Below are positions 8,182 to 17,356 of a stretch of 64,000 bases of DNA, one piece after another. The position numbers were made by a program, and so were the translations under genes. Source of the DNA: CAIZGX01 sp046048875 (GTDB lineage: Bacteria; Bacteroidota; Bacteroidia; Flavobacteriales_D; Sanyastnellaceae); the NCBI GenBank assembly GCA_046048875.1, contig JBJOFG010000015.1:84508-148507 (forward strand), given 5' to 3'. The notes under the pieces were generated by a model. It ran no database searches. It saw only the letters and a program-made list of their open reading frames with translations, and had not been told where the DNA came from. How positions within the stretch are numbered: position 1 is the stretch's first letter; each line of letters starts with the position of its first letter.

Positions 8182-8780
8182 GACTTGCGCTCGTGCCAAG
8201 CTTCATAGCCCTTCGTGTCCTGAACCTTTCGATCGGCTGGCATTTCACGAAGCGGTTCAACAGCGCGCAATTTATTTCGACATTCTTCTGGAAGGCGCTG
8301 ATACCAACCTGTTCCTTCGGTTTTCCATTCCAACATTTGATCGCTCACCTCTTTTACTTTCTTGGCTGGATTTCCAACCATAACACTTCTTCTCTCCACC
8401 AAAGTTTTCGCAGGGACAAAACACAACGCACCAATGATGCATTCTTCTTCCACAACAACGTCGTCCATTAAGACTGCATTCATTCCCACCAAGGTATTCG
8501 CGCCAATCTGTGCGCCGTGCACAATGGCACCGTGACCAATGTGAGCGTTCTCGCCCAAAACAACGGTAGTTCCCGGAAACATATGAATGGTACAATTCTC
8601 TTGAACATTGCATCCGTCTGAAATAATGATTTGTCCCCAGTCTCCCCGAATAGCGGCGCCTGGACCAATGTATACGTTCTTTCCAATGATGACATTACCC
8701 GTTACGGTTGCATTCGGATGAATGAAAGCCGACTCGTGAATGACTGGAATGTATCCGTTGAATTCGAAAATGTTCGCCAT
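8178..8780 (-). CDS. PaaY-like / gamma-carbonic anhydrase family hexapeptide protein
   Basis: A 200-residue left-handed beta-helix protein built from hexapeptide repeats ([LIV]-G-x4) over residues 20-145, with the metal-site histidines of the gamma-carbonic anhydrase fold (H-M-F-P-G, G-H-G-A-I-V-H-G-A). The long C-terminal helical extension with E-W-K-x-x-G-T-G-x-Y-Q resembles PaaY, a thioesterase of the phenylacetate pathway, more than carbonic anhydrases. It lies one base downstream of a PaaJ-like thiolase gene, which supports a CoA-metabolism role. No other paa genes are present here, so phenylacetate catabolism is not demonstrated. Confidence 0.8.
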   Translation of the reverse strand: MANIFEFNGYIPVIHESAFIHPNATVTGNVIIGKNVYIGPGAAIRGDWGQIIISDGCNVQENCTIHMFPGTTVVLGENAHIGHGAIVHGAQIGANTLVGMNAVLMDDVVVEEECIIGALCFVPAKTLVERRSVMVGNPAKKVKEVSDQMLEWKTEGTGWYQRLPEECRNKLRAVEPLREMPADRKVQDTKGYEAWHERKS

Positions 8781-8781
8781 G

Positions 8782-9978
8782 TTATACGCGTTCTAAAACA
8801 ACTGCATATCCTTGACCTACTCCAATGCACATGGTGCACAAAGCGTACTTCTTATTGCTGCGAGCCAATTGCATGGAAGCCGTTTGAACCAAGCGTGAAC
8901 CGCTCATTCCAAGCGGATGACCCAATGCGATAGCTCCTCCTTGCGGATTGATGCGCGCATCGTTGTCTTCCAAACCAAGCTGACGTGTGCAAGCCAAAAC
9001 TTGCGCCGCAAAAGCTTCGTTCAATTCTAAAATATCCATTTGATCTAGCGTCAATCCTGCACGCTTCAACGCCAACTTCGACGCTTCAACCGGACCAATG
9101 CCCATAATGCGTGGCTCTACTCCACTTACCGCAGAAGAAATTACGCGTGTTAACGGCGTCAATCCGTGTGACTTCAATCCATTTTCACTCGCCATTAACA
9201 ATGCTGCAGCACCGTCGTTTAATCCAGATGCGTTTCCTGCTGTAACAGTTCCTCCGTTTCTGAATGAAGCGCGCAATTTCGCAAGACCTTCCAAAGTCGT
9301 TCCTGCTTTCGCGAATTCATCTGTATTGAAAATAATTGGATCTCCTTTTTTTGTTGGAATGGAAACGTTCACAATTTCTTCCTTCAATAAATCAATGGAA
9401 GCCGCTGCTTTTTGTTGCGACCACAGGGCGAAAGCATCTTGATCGTCGCGTGAGATGTTGAACATATCTGCCAAGTTCTCTGCGGTTTCACCCATCGCAT
9501 CAACTCCATACATCTCTTTCATTTTCGGATTCACAAAACGCCATCCGAAAGATGAGTCGAACATTTGAGCATCTCTTCCGAAAGCCGAACTGGTTTTCGA
9601 AATCACCCACGGTCCTCGAGTCATATGCTCCACTCCACCTGCAATAAATACATCGCCTTCATTTGCATGTGCTGCGCGAGCCGCTGTAGCCACTGCACTC
9701 ATACCTGAAGCGCACAAGCGATTCAAGGTTTCAGCAGGAACAGTATGTGGAAGTCCGGCAAGCAAAACTGCCATACGGGCCACATTGCGATTGTCTTCTC
9801 CAGCTTGGTTCGCGCACCCCATGAACACGTCTGAAATAACAGCGGGGTCAAGGTTCGGGAATTTCTTCATAAGTTCCGAAAGAACCACTGCAGCTAAATC
9901 GTCTGCTCTAACCGGTGCCAACGTTCCACCAAAACTTCCAATCGCGGTGCGAACACCACCTACTACGAATGCATTCAT
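8782..9978 (-). CDS. Acetyl-CoA acyltransferase (3-ketoacyl-CoA / 3-oxoadipyl-CoA thiolase)
   Basis: Degradative thiolase of 398 residues, cleaving 3-ketoacyl-CoA with CoA. The nucleophile is C89 in L-C-A-S-G-M; G-G-A-I-A-L-G-H-P-L-G-M-S-G supplies the active-site histidine, and the C-terminal C-T-M-C-I-G-V-G-Q-G the second cysteine. I chose the internal ATG at 9978 because it gives the canonical thiolase N-terminus (x-A-F-V-V-G-G-V-R-T-A-I-G); the upstream 23 codons are not thiolase-like. It pairs with the PaaY-like gene downstream, suggesting beta-oxidation or a paa-like step. Divergent from surE. Confidence 0.9.
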   Translation of the reverse strand: MNAFVVGGVRTAIGSFGGTLAPVRADDLAAVVLSELMKKFPNLDPAVISDVFMGCANQAGEDNRNVARMAVLLAGLPHTVPAETLNRLCASGMSAVATAARAAHANEGDVFIAGGVEHMTRGPWVISKTSSAFGRDAQMFDSSFGWRFVNPKMKEMYGVDAMGETAENLADMFNISRDDQDAFALWSQQKAAASIDLLKEEIVNVSIPTKKGDPIIFNTDEFAKAGTTLEGLAKLRASFRNGGTVTAGNASGLNDGAAALLMASENGLKSHGLTPLTRVISSAVSGVEPRIMGIGPVEASKLALKRAGLTLDQMDILELNEAFAAQVLACTRQLGLEDNDARINPQGGAIALGHPLGMSGSRLVQTASMQLARSNKKYALCTMCIGVGQGYAVVLERV

Positions 9979-10050
9979 ATGTTTATAAATCTTCGGCAAA
10001 GATGAAGAAATATTCATGAACCTGAGGCAAGTGGAGCTACTTTTCAAGCT

Positions 10051-10058
10051 TATGTTTG
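10051..10058 (+). promoter_or_regulatory. -7 box, probable leaderless promoter of surE
   Basis: TATGTTTG, an exact TAnnTTTG match followed by C, ending four bases before the surE ATG. Transcription would begin at about the A of the start codon. Confidence 0.55.
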
Positions 10059-10062
10059 CAGT

Positions 10063-10836
10063 ATGAATTCAGAACCTTTGATTTTAGTTGTGAACGACGA
10101 CGGTATTACCGCAAAAGGGATACGTTCGTTGGTGGAAGTGGCCAAGAAATTTGGACAAGTAGTGGTGGTGGCTCCAGACAAAGCACAGAGCGGAATGGGA
10201 CACGCTGTTACCATTAACGGCATTATTCGCGTTCAAGAACAACACATCTTTGGTGAAGGAGTTAAAGCCTATTCATGCTCGGGCACTCCGGCCGATTGCG
10301 TGAAGTTTGGTATTTCACAAATTATTAAGAAAAAGCCAGATCTGATTTTGAGTGGTGTGAATCACGGAAACAATTCCGCCACCAACGTCCTATACAGCGG
10401 AACCATGTCTGCAGCGCTTGAAGGAGCTATGGAAGGAATTACTTCTCTCGGCTTCTCTCTTCTAGACTATTCGGCAGACGCCGACTTTAGCGCATCTATG
10501 CATTACGCAGAAATTATCGTTCGCAATGTTTTAAATGACGATAAGCTTCCTGAAAATTTCTGTTTGAACGTGAATATTCCGAAAGGAAGTATTGAAGAAA
10601 TTAAAGGCATTCGTTTCGGAAGACAAGCCGAAGCTTTTTGGGACGATTGGTTTGAGCATCGCAAAGATCCAGGTGGAAAAGATTATTACTGGTTAACGGG
10701 AACCTTCCACAACCACGACAAAGGTGAGGACACCGACGAATATGCATTGGCGAACATGTATGTCTCTGCTGTGCCTGTTCAATACGACTTAACTGCTTAT
10801 CATACCTTAAAACACTTGCAACAATGGCCTCAGTAA
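10063..10836 (+). CDS. surE: 5'/3'-nucleotidase SurE
   Basis: Metal-dependent survival-protein phosphatase acting on nucleoside monophosphates. It has the N-terminal V-V-N-D-D-G-I metal motif (D12, D13), the S-G-T-P-A-D-C-V-K-F motif and the S-G-V-N-H-G-N-N metal-binding segment. Length 257 is normal. It begins a plus-strand operon: its last 13 bases overlap the next small gene, and lpxB follows by one-base overlap. A -7 box sits four bases before the ATG. Confidence 0.95.
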   Translation: MNSEPLILVVNDDGITAKGIRSLVEVAKKFGQVVVVAPDKAQSGMGHAVTINGIIRVQEQHIFGEGVKAYSCSGTPADCVKFGISQIIKKKPDLILSGVNHGNNSATNVLYSGTMSAALEGAMEGITSLGFSLLDYSADADFSASMHYAEIIVRNVLNDDKLPENFCLNVNIPKGSIEEIKGIRFGRQAEAFWDDWFEHRKDPGGKDYYWLTGTFHNHDKGEDTDEYALANMYVSAVPVQYDLTAYHTLKHLQQWPQ

Positions 10837-11132
10837 AAAAAGGTAAATTCGACACATTTGCATACGGACTTGCCGCTGGTATCTTTGGTGCAGGAGTTGG
10901 CTTTGTGGTATTTGGATATTTAATTGCACAGCTGAACGGTCAAACGTTCAGCAGATTCATTGAAACCTTGGTGCAAGGAAGCGATATCTTTCACGACAAG
11001 CTTGTAACGGTGAGCATTTTGTTCGATGTGATTTTATTCTTTGTCATGATACGTCAAGAGTATTACAACTTCTGCAAAGGACTACTTGCGGTGGTCATCG
11101 TAAGCGTTCCTGTTGCCATTTACTTGTACTGA
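10824..11132 (+). CDS. Small membrane protein between surE and lpxB
   Basis: A 102-residue protein with three hydrophobic helices (about 14-35, 62-76 and 82-101). Its start overlaps the surE 3' end by 13 bases in another frame, and its TGA overlaps the lpxB ATG (TGATG), so translation of all three is probably coupled. I do not recognise the family. The fixed position between surE and lpxB suggests an envelope or lipid A-related role, but that is inference. Confidence 0.7.
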   Translation: MASVKKGKFDTFAYGLAAGIFGAGVGFVVFGYLIAQLNGQTFSRFIETLVQGSDIFHDKLVTVSILFDVILFFVMIRQEYYNFCKGLLAVVIVSVPVAIYLY

Positions 11133-12271
11133 TGCAGCAAGGAAAGAAATTCTTTTTTATCGCAGGTGAAGCCTCTGGCGATTTGCATGCAAGCAATTTA
11201 GCCATGGCCTTGTTGAAGGAAGATCCAACGCTTCAACTGATAGGTTGGGGAGGAGACTTGATGCAAAAAGAAGGCGTGAAGATTTCAACTCACTTCAAAG
11301 ACTTAGCCTTCATGGGATTTTGGGAAGTGATCAAAAACATTCGCACCATATTCAAAAACATTCAGCGATGTAAAGATGAAATTCTGAATGAAAAACCCGA
11401 TGCGCTTATCCTTATCGATTACCCCGGCTTCAACCTGCGCATAGCCGCATGGGCGAAGGAACAAGGCATTCCTGTTTACTATTACATTGCTCCGCAAATT
11501 TGGGCGTGGAAAGAAAATCGCGTGCATAAAATAAAGCGCGATATTACTGAGCTCTACGCGGTGCTTCCATTCGAAAAAGATTTTTACGCACGGAAAGGAA
11601 TGGATGTTCAATTTGTTGGACATCCGTTGCTCGATGAAGTGAACAAACGCAAACGCGTTTCTCCGGAAGAATTTCGAAAAAGATATTTCTTAGATGAGCG
11701 CCCAATTATTGCTTTGCTTCCTGGAAGCCGTAAGCAAGAAGTAACGCGAATGTTGAATGTAATGTTGGAAATGAAATACAAGTTTCCCGATCACCAGTTT
11801 ATCATTGCGGGTGCCCCTTCCCTTCCGGAAAATATTTACAAGGAGATTATTGGGAAGCACAAAGTGAGTTTGTTCTACAACGTGACATACGATTTGTTGG
11901 AAGCCAGCGAAGCGGCGTTGGTGACGAGCGGAACGGCCACGCTGGAGACTGCGTTGCTTGGCACACCGCAAGTGGTGTGCTACAAAGCGAATGCTATTTC
12001 TTTCGCCATTGCAAAACGTTTGGTGAAAATCAAATTCATTTCTTTGGTGAATTTATTATTGAATCGTGAGGCGGTTCGCGAGCTCATTCAAGACGAATGG
12101 AATGTTGCGCAAGCCGAAGAAGAACTGCGCGCAGTTATTATTGGTGGAACAAAGCGCGACGCCGTTTTAGCCTCATACGCTGAATTGAAAGCATCTTTGG
12201 GGAACGGCGGCGCATCTGAGCTCACTGCAACGCTTTTGTTGAAAAATATCAATAGTCGCTCAAAAGCTTGA
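11132..12271 (+). CDS. lpxB: Lipid-A-disaccharide synthase
   Basis: GT19 glycosyltransferase that joins UDP-2,3-diacylglucosamine and lipid X to give the lipid A disaccharide, at the inner face of the inner membrane. Diagnostic segments are the N-terminal A-G-E-A-S-G-D-L-H-A, the I-D-Y-P-G-F-N-L motif, Y-Y-I-A-P-Q-I-W-A-W, L-P-G-S-R-K-Q-E-V and S-G-T-A-T-L-E. The 379-residue length is typical. It shows that this organism makes lipid A. Coupled to the preceding small membrane-protein gene by a TGATG overlap. Confidence 0.96.
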   Translation: MQQGKKFFFIAGEASGDLHASNLAMALLKEDPTLQLIGWGGDLMQKEGVKISTHFKDLAFMGFWEVIKNIRTIFKNIQRCKDEILNEKPDALILIDYPGFNLRIAAWAKEQGIPVYYYIAPQIWAWKENRVHKIKRDITELYAVLPFEKDFYARKGMDVQFVGHPLLDEVNKRKRVSPEEFRKRYFLDERPIIALLPGSRKQEVTRMLNVMLEMKYKFPDHQFIIAGAPSLPENIYKEIIGKHKVSLFYNVTYDLLEASEAALVTSGTATLETALLGTPQVVCYKANAISFAIAKRLVKIKFISLVNLLLNREAVRELIQDEWNVAQAEEELRAVIIGGTKRDAVLASYAELKASLGNGGASELTATLLLKNINSRSKA

Positions 12272-12295
12272 GTAGATAAAACGTAGTTTAGACCT

Positions 12296-13456
12296 GTGAA
12301 AAGGAGTATTTCAATTTGTTTGGCTTTTATACTTTGCTTGCATTCTTTCGCTCAGGAAGTGCGCTTGGAGATTCTTTCTCAAAAAAAATGGAATTACATC
12401 TACGTTCAATGCACCGATAGTTTCCACATTCAATGTGATACCATTGACCTTCACATTCCAAGTGATCACACCGTTGTATTTATGTTGAATGGAAAAAAAA
12501 TTCAAATAAAGACAGACTCACAGACCTATGTTTCAACCTCGCGCGTTCGCTTTCATTCATCAAAGACAGACGCTTTATTTGCATTGATGCAGAACTCGAA
12601 GACTTTTATTCATAAGTACGAAGGTGCATTCACACTTCTTCCTTCCAACAATAAAATTCAAGTCATAAACACTTTACCTCTGGAAGAATATGTTGCCGGT
12701 GTCGTAGAAGCTGAGGGCGGTGCGAATAAGCCTTTGGAATATTATAAAGTGCAAGCCATTCTGAGTCGAACTTATGCCTTGCGTAATCACGATAGGCATC
12801 AAGGTTATGATGTCTGCGATGGAACACATTGTCAGGTTTATCATGGAATTTCAAAAAAAGACATTGAAATATTCTCGGCTGTGAAAGCCACCAAAAATCT
12901 CGTCATTGTAGATAGCACTGCACAACTCATCACTGCCTTCTTTCACAGTAATTGTGGGGGGCAAACATGCAGTGCGCAGGATGTGTGGAAATCGAATCTG
13001 TCTTATTGCGTTGGAAAGAAAGATCCGTATTGCATGGGAATGCCCAATAGTACTTGGGAAAAACGATTAACTGCAGCGGAATGGAAAAAATATCTTAAGA
13101 CGAAGAACATTTCGGTTAGCGATAGCGATGAGTGCATTGCCGGTAGCATGAATTGCAACTCGGGAAAACGTCCCTTCTATTATATTCAAAACAGTACCTC
13201 CCTGCCTACAAAAGAGATGCGTGCCGATCTAAAATTGAAATCGGCGTATTTTCATATTGAAGAATTAGACAACGAAATTGTTTTGCATGGAAGAGGCTTT
13301 GGACATGGTGTTGGACTTTGTCAGGAAGGTGCAATGAACATGGCGCGCAAAGGAAAATCGGCAGAAGATATTCTTCACTTTTATTTCAGTGGGGTACACA
13401 TTGTGCCGTTCGATAAACAATGGCTTTTCAAGGAGAATTTACCCACGACTCCGTAG
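12296..13456 (+). CDS. Secreted SpoIID/LytB domain protein
   Basis: A 386-residue exported protein with a signal peptide (residues 1-19; hydrophobic core and F-A-Q cleavage region). Residues 125-370 match the SpoIID/LytB amidase-enhancer domain: L-P-L-E-E-Y-V-A-G-V-V-E-A-E, then Q-A-I-L-S-R-T-Y-A-L, and the late G-H-G-V-G-L-C-Q-E-G-A motif. In SpoIID this fold is a lytic transglycosylase acting on denuded glycans; here a cell-wall role is inferred. The start is a GTG at 12296, 24 bases after the lpxB stop; the gene may belong to that operon. Confidence 0.88.
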   Translation: MKRSISICLAFILCLHSFAQEVRLEILSQKKWNYIYVQCTDSFHIQCDTIDLHIPSDHTVVFMLNGKKIQIKTDSQTYVSTSRVRFHSSKTDALFALMQNSKTFIHKYEGAFTLLPSNNKIQVINTLPLEEYVAGVVEAEGGANKPLEYYKVQAILSRTYALRNHDRHQGYDVCDGTHCQVYHGISKKDIEIFSAVKATKNLVIVDSTAQLITAFFHSNCGGQTCSAQDVWKSNLSYCVGKKDPYCMGMPNSTWEKRLTAAEWKKYLKTKNISVSDSDECIAGSMNCNSGKRPFYYIQNSTSLPTKEMRADLKLKSAYFHIEELDNEIVLHGRGFGHGVGLCQEGAMNMARKGKSAEDILHFYFSGVHIVPFDKQWLFKENLPTTP

Positions 13457-13460
13457 ATCC

Positions 13461-13531
13461 GATGGAAGGTTTTACGAAAGGTCGGCTGGAAGATTATTCA
13501 AAGGTCCGCTGGAAGGTTCTACGAAAGGTGC
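13461..13531. repeat. Three imperfect tandem 23-24 bp repeats
   Basis: Three consecutive units built on g-c-t-g-g-a-a-g-g-t-t-c-t-a-c-g-a-a-a-g-g-t occupy 13461-13484, 13485-13507 and 13508-13531, in the gap between convergent stop codons and running a few bases into the 3' end of the IMPACT-family gene. Confidence 0.7.
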
Positions 13532-14136
13532 TTCGCAAGATTTTCTGCTTTCAAAGAGTTCAGCCGTAGGTCTTTCAGAACGCTTAAAAGCTGTGCTTCC
13601 ATTTCTTCTTTGATTGATATTTCAATCTTGAAATCCATTTCAACCGTTGTATTTATTTTTCGAAATGAAAGTCTATTGAGTGCATTCATGAGTGCGGGTG
13701 TTTCTTCATGACTCACCTCTAACAGGTATTGAACTTCCACTTCACACTCTTCTACACCGCTTTCATCGAGCGCCAATTTCGCTGCGTTTTTATAGGCATC
13801 AATTAATCCAGAAACTCCTAGTTTCGTTCCGCCGTAATAGCGAATCACGGCAACCAAAACTTCAGTGAGTTTCGCAGATTTAATTTGATTGAGTATTGGC
13901 TTTCCCGCAGTGCCTCCAGGCTCACCATCGTCGGAACTTCGTTCCAAATTTTCATGAATAGACAGTTGATACGCAAAGCAAATATGCGTGGCTTGCGGAT
14001 GCTCTTCCCATAAATTCTGAATGATTTGCTTCGCTTGTTTTTCAGAGTGAACTCGGAAAGATTTTCCAATATGTTTGCTTCCGCTGACCTTGTAAAGCGA
14101 TTCTGCTTCTTTCGAAATGGTGCGGTAACTCGCCAT
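13519..14136 (-). CDS. YigZ / IMPACT (UPF0029) family protein
   Basis: A 205-residue cytosolic protein with the UPF0029 signature S-S-D-D-G-E-P-G-G-T-A-G-K-P-I-L near residues 67-82 (most members read E-P-S-G-T), then V-V-R-Y-Y-G-G-T-K-L-G-V-x-G-L-like sequence (here A-V-I-R-Y-Y-G-G-T-K-L-G). A C-terminal DUF1949-type ferredoxin-like domain occupies about 140-205. YigZ proteins are linked to translation or proteolysis control, but the biochemical role is not settled. It lies six bases downstream of the CapD-like gene. Confidence 0.88.
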   Translation of the reverse strand: MASYRTISKEAESLYKVSGSKHIGKSFRVHSEKQAKQIIQNLWEEHPQATHICFAYQLSIHENLERSSDDGEPGGTAGKPILNQIKSAKLTEVLVAVIRYYGGTKLGVSGLIDAYKNAAKLALDESGVEECEVEVQYLLEVSHEETPALMNALNRLSFRKINTTVEMDFKIEISIKEEMEAQLLSVLKDLRLNSLKAENLAKHLS

Positions 14137-14142
14137 GAAGAA

Positions 14143-16008
14143 TTAATTGTCGAGCAATGAAAATTCCGAATTATTGCTCTTGAATTCAGGAACAATCTCT
14201 TTCATAACACGAACCATCTCTTTATTGTTTTGAAGATTCATTTGCTCTCTCAACCGCGCCAGTTTCTCGTTCAATTCTGACGCTTCAACTTCACGCACTT
14301 TCGCAGAAAGAATTTTCTCGTGATGTGTAGGAACTGTATTTTCTTCCGTAGCTAAAACTTCTTCGTATAACTTTTCTCCGGGACGAAGACCGGTATATTG
14401 AATCTCTATGTCTTGTCCAGGTTCTAATCCGCTTAAACGAATCATCTGTTCGGCTAAATCAGAAATGCGCACCTGTTGTCCCATATCGAAAGCGAAAATG
14501 TCGTTTCCTTTCCCCATAGCGCCTGCCTCTAAAACTAACTGAACGGCTTCAGGAATGGTCATAAAGAATCGTGTTATATCGCGGTGCGTTACAGTTACCG
14601 GTCCACCCTCTTCAATTTGCTTTCTGAAAACGGGAATAACAGAACCATTGCTTCCGAGTACATTTCCAAAGCGCGTGGTCACGCAAATGAGCGAAGTCTC
14701 TTTCGATTGAACCACCATTTCAGCAATGCGCTTGCTTGCCCCCATCACATTGGTTGGATTCACAGCCTTGTCGGTGCTTACCATCACGAATCGCTCTGCA
14801 CCATATTCTGCTGCTATCTCTAAAACATTCGCCGAACCAAAAACATTGGTGGCTACTGCTTCAGCCGGATTATCCTCCATCAGAGGAACGTGCTTGTATG
14901 CAGCAGCGTGAAATACTATTTTTGGTTGGAAGGCTTCAAACATACGTCGCATGCGCAATTCATTCCGAACATCTCCAATCACCATTTCCAACTTTCCTTC
15001 ATCAATAAATTTCGACAATTCATTTCCCAACAAAAACATAGGCGTTTCAGCGACATCGCAGGCAATGACTTTCGATGGATTCAACAATAAACACTGACGA
15101 ACCAATTCACTTCCAATGCTGCCTGCTGCTCCAGTCACTAATACAACTTTATTCTGAATAATCTCTTTTACTTCATTCGAACTCATCTGAATCACATCTC
15201 TTCCGAGTAGGTCTTCAAATTTCACTTCACGCAATTGCTTTGCGCTGAGTTCTCCGTTAATCCAATTGTTCGCATGCGGCAAATGCTTCAATGTCACCTT
15301 GTATTTCAAGGCTAGATCAACCAACTGTCGCTTACGTACGTTCGCTATCTCTGGAATAGAAATGATGAGCTCTTCAATCGGATTCGAAGCCAAGAACTCA
15401 TCGAGTTTCTTCGAACTTAAAATGTCTACTCCTTCTAATTTCTTCCCAACCTTTTGTTGGTTATCGTCGAAGAAAGCAACCACTTCTAAAGCCGAATTGC
15501 GATCTCTATCGAGCGTTCTTTTCAACAACAAACCGCCCTCACCAGCCCCGAAAACGACCACTTTGGTTCGACTTCCTCTTGGACTTTTCAATTCCATGTA
15601 AAGGAATTTAATGGATAGTCGGAAGAAAACTAGAAGCGCTGCGCTGACTAAAAATTCGAGGATTACAATGGACAGCGGAACTAAGTAGGCCCCATTAATT
15701 CCTTTTCGAATGAAATTAAAAAGAACAAAAGCTATGCTTCCTTGAAGAAGCACGAAACCCAGACGAATAGCGTCTTGAGTACTCGTAAAGCGAATGATTC
15801 CTGAGTAAGATTTTCCAACGTAGAACAACACGGCTCTCACCACGAAATAAATAGGAGCAAAGAGCAACATGAGGTCCAATTCATTTTTCGGAATCGCAAA
15901 TTCGAAACGAATGAGATAAGCCGCAATGAAAGCAAAAGCACACAGCGCAAGGTCTATCGAGAAGATAAGCCAGCGCGGTGTGATTTGCTTTGGAAAAACT
16001 AATTTCAT
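14143..16008 (-). CDS. Membrane-bound nucleotide-sugar 4,6-dehydratase/epimerase (CapD/WbpM type)
   Basis: A 621-residue polysaccharide-biosynthesis enzyme. It has four to five N-terminal membrane helices (about 12-140), a first Rossmann-like domain (V-V-V-F-G-A-G-E-G-G near 150), and an SDR domain beginning at V-L-V-T-G-A-A-G-S-I-G-S-E near 290. The active-site region reads M-V-S-T-D-K-A-V-N-P-T-N-V-M-G-A-S-K-R, where M replaces the usual catalytic Y of SDR enzymes, as in WbpM/FlaA1-type dehydratases. The likely substrate is UDP-GlcNAc for surface-glycan synthesis. It lies eight bases downstream of a thiolase gene. Confidence 0.9.
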   Translation of the reverse strand: MKLVFPKQITPRWLIFSIDLALCAFAFIAAYLIRFEFAIPKNELDLMLLFAPIYFVVRAVLFYVGKSYSGIIRFTSTQDAIRLGFVLLQGSIAFVLFNFIRKGINGAYLVPLSIVILEFLVSAALLVFFRLSIKFLYMELKSPRGSRTKVVVFGAGEGGLLLKRTLDRDRNSALEVVAFFDDNQQKVGKKLEGVDILSSKKLDEFLASNPIEELIISIPEIANVRKRQLVDLALKYKVTLKHLPHANNWINGELSAKQLREVKFEDLLGRDVIQMSSNEVKEIIQNKVVLVTGAAGSIGSELVRQCLLLNPSKVIACDVAETPMFLLGNELSKFIDEGKLEMVIGDVRNELRMRRMFEAFQPKIVFHAAAYKHVPLMEDNPAEAVATNVFGSANVLEIAAEYGAERFVMVSTDKAVNPTNVMGASKRIAEMVVQSKETSLICVTTRFGNVLGSNGSVIPVFRKQIEEGGPVTVTHRDITRFFMTIPEAVQLVLEAGAMGKGNDIFAFDMGQQVRISDLAEQMIRLSGLEPGQDIEIQYTGLRPGEKLYEEVLATEENTVPTHHEKILSAKVREVEASELNEKLARLREQMNLQNNKEMVRVMKEIVPEFKSNNSEFSLLDN

Positions 16009-16016
16009 GCTTGGGA

Positions 16017-17198
16017 TTAAACAGCTTCAACAACAACAGCGCTTGCGCCGCCGCCGCCGTTACAAATACCGGCACCACCTAATTTCTGATTGCGATTTTT
16101 TAACGCATGAACAAGAGTTACAACAATTCGAGCTCCGCTGCATCCTAGTGGATGTCCAAGAGAAACTGCACCGCCGTTTACATTCACCTTCGCAGGATCT
16201 AAATTCATTTTTTGCATGTTGGCGATTCCAACTACACTGAACGCCTCATTCAATTCAACCAACTCTAAATCTTCCACCTTAACACCTGCTTTTGCAGCTG
16301 CTTTTGGTAAAGCTAAAGAAGGCGTTGTGGTGAACCACTCAGGTGCCTGCTCTGCGTCAGCATATCCTGTAACTTTTGCTAAAGGTGTTAAACCCAATGC
16401 TTCCATTTTTTCTCTGCTCATTAAGATTAATGCAGCAGCACCGTCGTTCATGGTTGAAGCGTTTGCAGCGGTGACTGTACCGTCTTTCGCGAATACTGGA
16501 CGAAGACCTGGGATTTTATCGAAGCTCACATTCTTGTACTCTTCGTCCTCAGCGAAAAGAACAACATCGCCTTTTCTTCCAATCACTTCAACAGGAATAA
16601 TCTCATTTGCAAATTGTCCAGATGCCCAAGCAGCAGCAGAACGTTTGTATGATTCAATGGCGAATTCGTCTTGGGCTTCGCGAGAAATATTACATTCTTT
16701 TGCGCAAAGTTCAGCCGCATTTCCCATGGGATAATTGTGATAAACATCGGTAAGACCGTCTTTTGCCAAACCATCAATCATTGCCACGTTTCCGTATTTA
16801 TTTCCCCATCTCAAATTCTCTGAATAGAAAGGAACGCGACTCATGCTTTCCATGCCACCTGCAACAACAACATCTGCATCGCCGCATTGAATGCTTTGAG
16901 CAGCCATCATGATCGCCTTCATGCCTGAAGCACAAACTTTATTCACAGTGGTGCATTGTACACTGTCTGAAAGTCCAGCAAATTTTGCCGCCTGACGCGC
17001 AGGTGCTTGGCCGAGGTTCGCTTGAAGAACAGAGCCCATGATTACTTCTTGAACCTCTTCCGGATTCAAATTAATTTTATTTAGGGCGCCTTTAATTGCG
17101 GTAGCACCCAATTGTGTAGCTGAAACGCTAGCTAATGATCCGCCGAAACTTCCCATTGGAGTGCGCACGGCAGAAACGATAAATACCTCTTTGTTCAT
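16017..17198 (-). CDS. Acetyl-CoA C-acetyltransferase (thiolase)
   Basis: A 393-residue thiolase with nucleophilic C89 (K-V-C-A-S-G-M-K), the G-G-A-V-S-L-G-H-P-L-G-C-S-G histidine motif and the terminal G-I-C-N-G-G-G-G-A-S-A motif typical of biosynthetic acetoacetyl-CoA thiolases (AtoB/PhaA type). It differs clearly from the other thiolase in this window, whose terminal motif is C-T-M-C-I-G-V-G, implying different chain-length or direction preferences. A perfect -7 box lies at 17218-17225. Confidence 0.92.
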   Translation of the reverse strand: MNKEVFIVSAVRTPMGSFGGSLASVSATQLGATAIKGALNKINLNPEEVQEVIMGSVLQANLGQAPARQAAKFAGLSDSVQCTTVNKVCASGMKAIMMAAQSIQCGDADVVVAGGMESMSRVPFYSENLRWGNKYGNVAMIDGLAKDGLTDVYHNYPMGNAAELCAKECNISREAQDEFAIESYKRSAAAWASGQFANEIIPVEVIGRKGDVVLFAEDEEYKNVSFDKIPGLRPVFAKDGTVTAANASTMNDGAAALILMSREKMEALGLTPLAKVTGYADAEQAPEWFTTTPSLALPKAAAKAGVKVEDLELVELNEAFSVVGIANMQKMNLDPAKVNVNGGAVSLGHPLGCSGARIVVTLVHALKNRNQKLGGAGICNGGGGASAVVVEAV

Positions 17199-17217
17199 TG
17201 CAAAAGTGATTAGGCCG

Positions 17218-17225
17218 CAAAGGTA
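17218..17225 (-). promoter_or_regulatory. -7 promoter box of acetyl-CoA acetyltransferase gene
   Basis: TACCTTTG followed by C on the minus strand, an exact TAnnTTTG match, 19 bases before the ATG. It could also drive the downstream capD-like and IMPACT genes, which follow with short gaps. Confidence 0.5.
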
Positions 17226-17356
17226 CGAAGTCTGCTACGAATTTGGCACGATAATCAGGAGACCCGTTGTTGAAAATATGCGCCTTTTTCGACCGCTTCA
17301 AAAAATGATTCGTTCGAAAAATGCGTTAACCTTGTAATGGAACTAGACCTGAGACA

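Noticed and set aside
16216..16734. 172-codon plus-strand frame inside the thiolase gene
   Set aside because: Antisense shadow produced by codon bias of the thiolase; no start context or homologous features.
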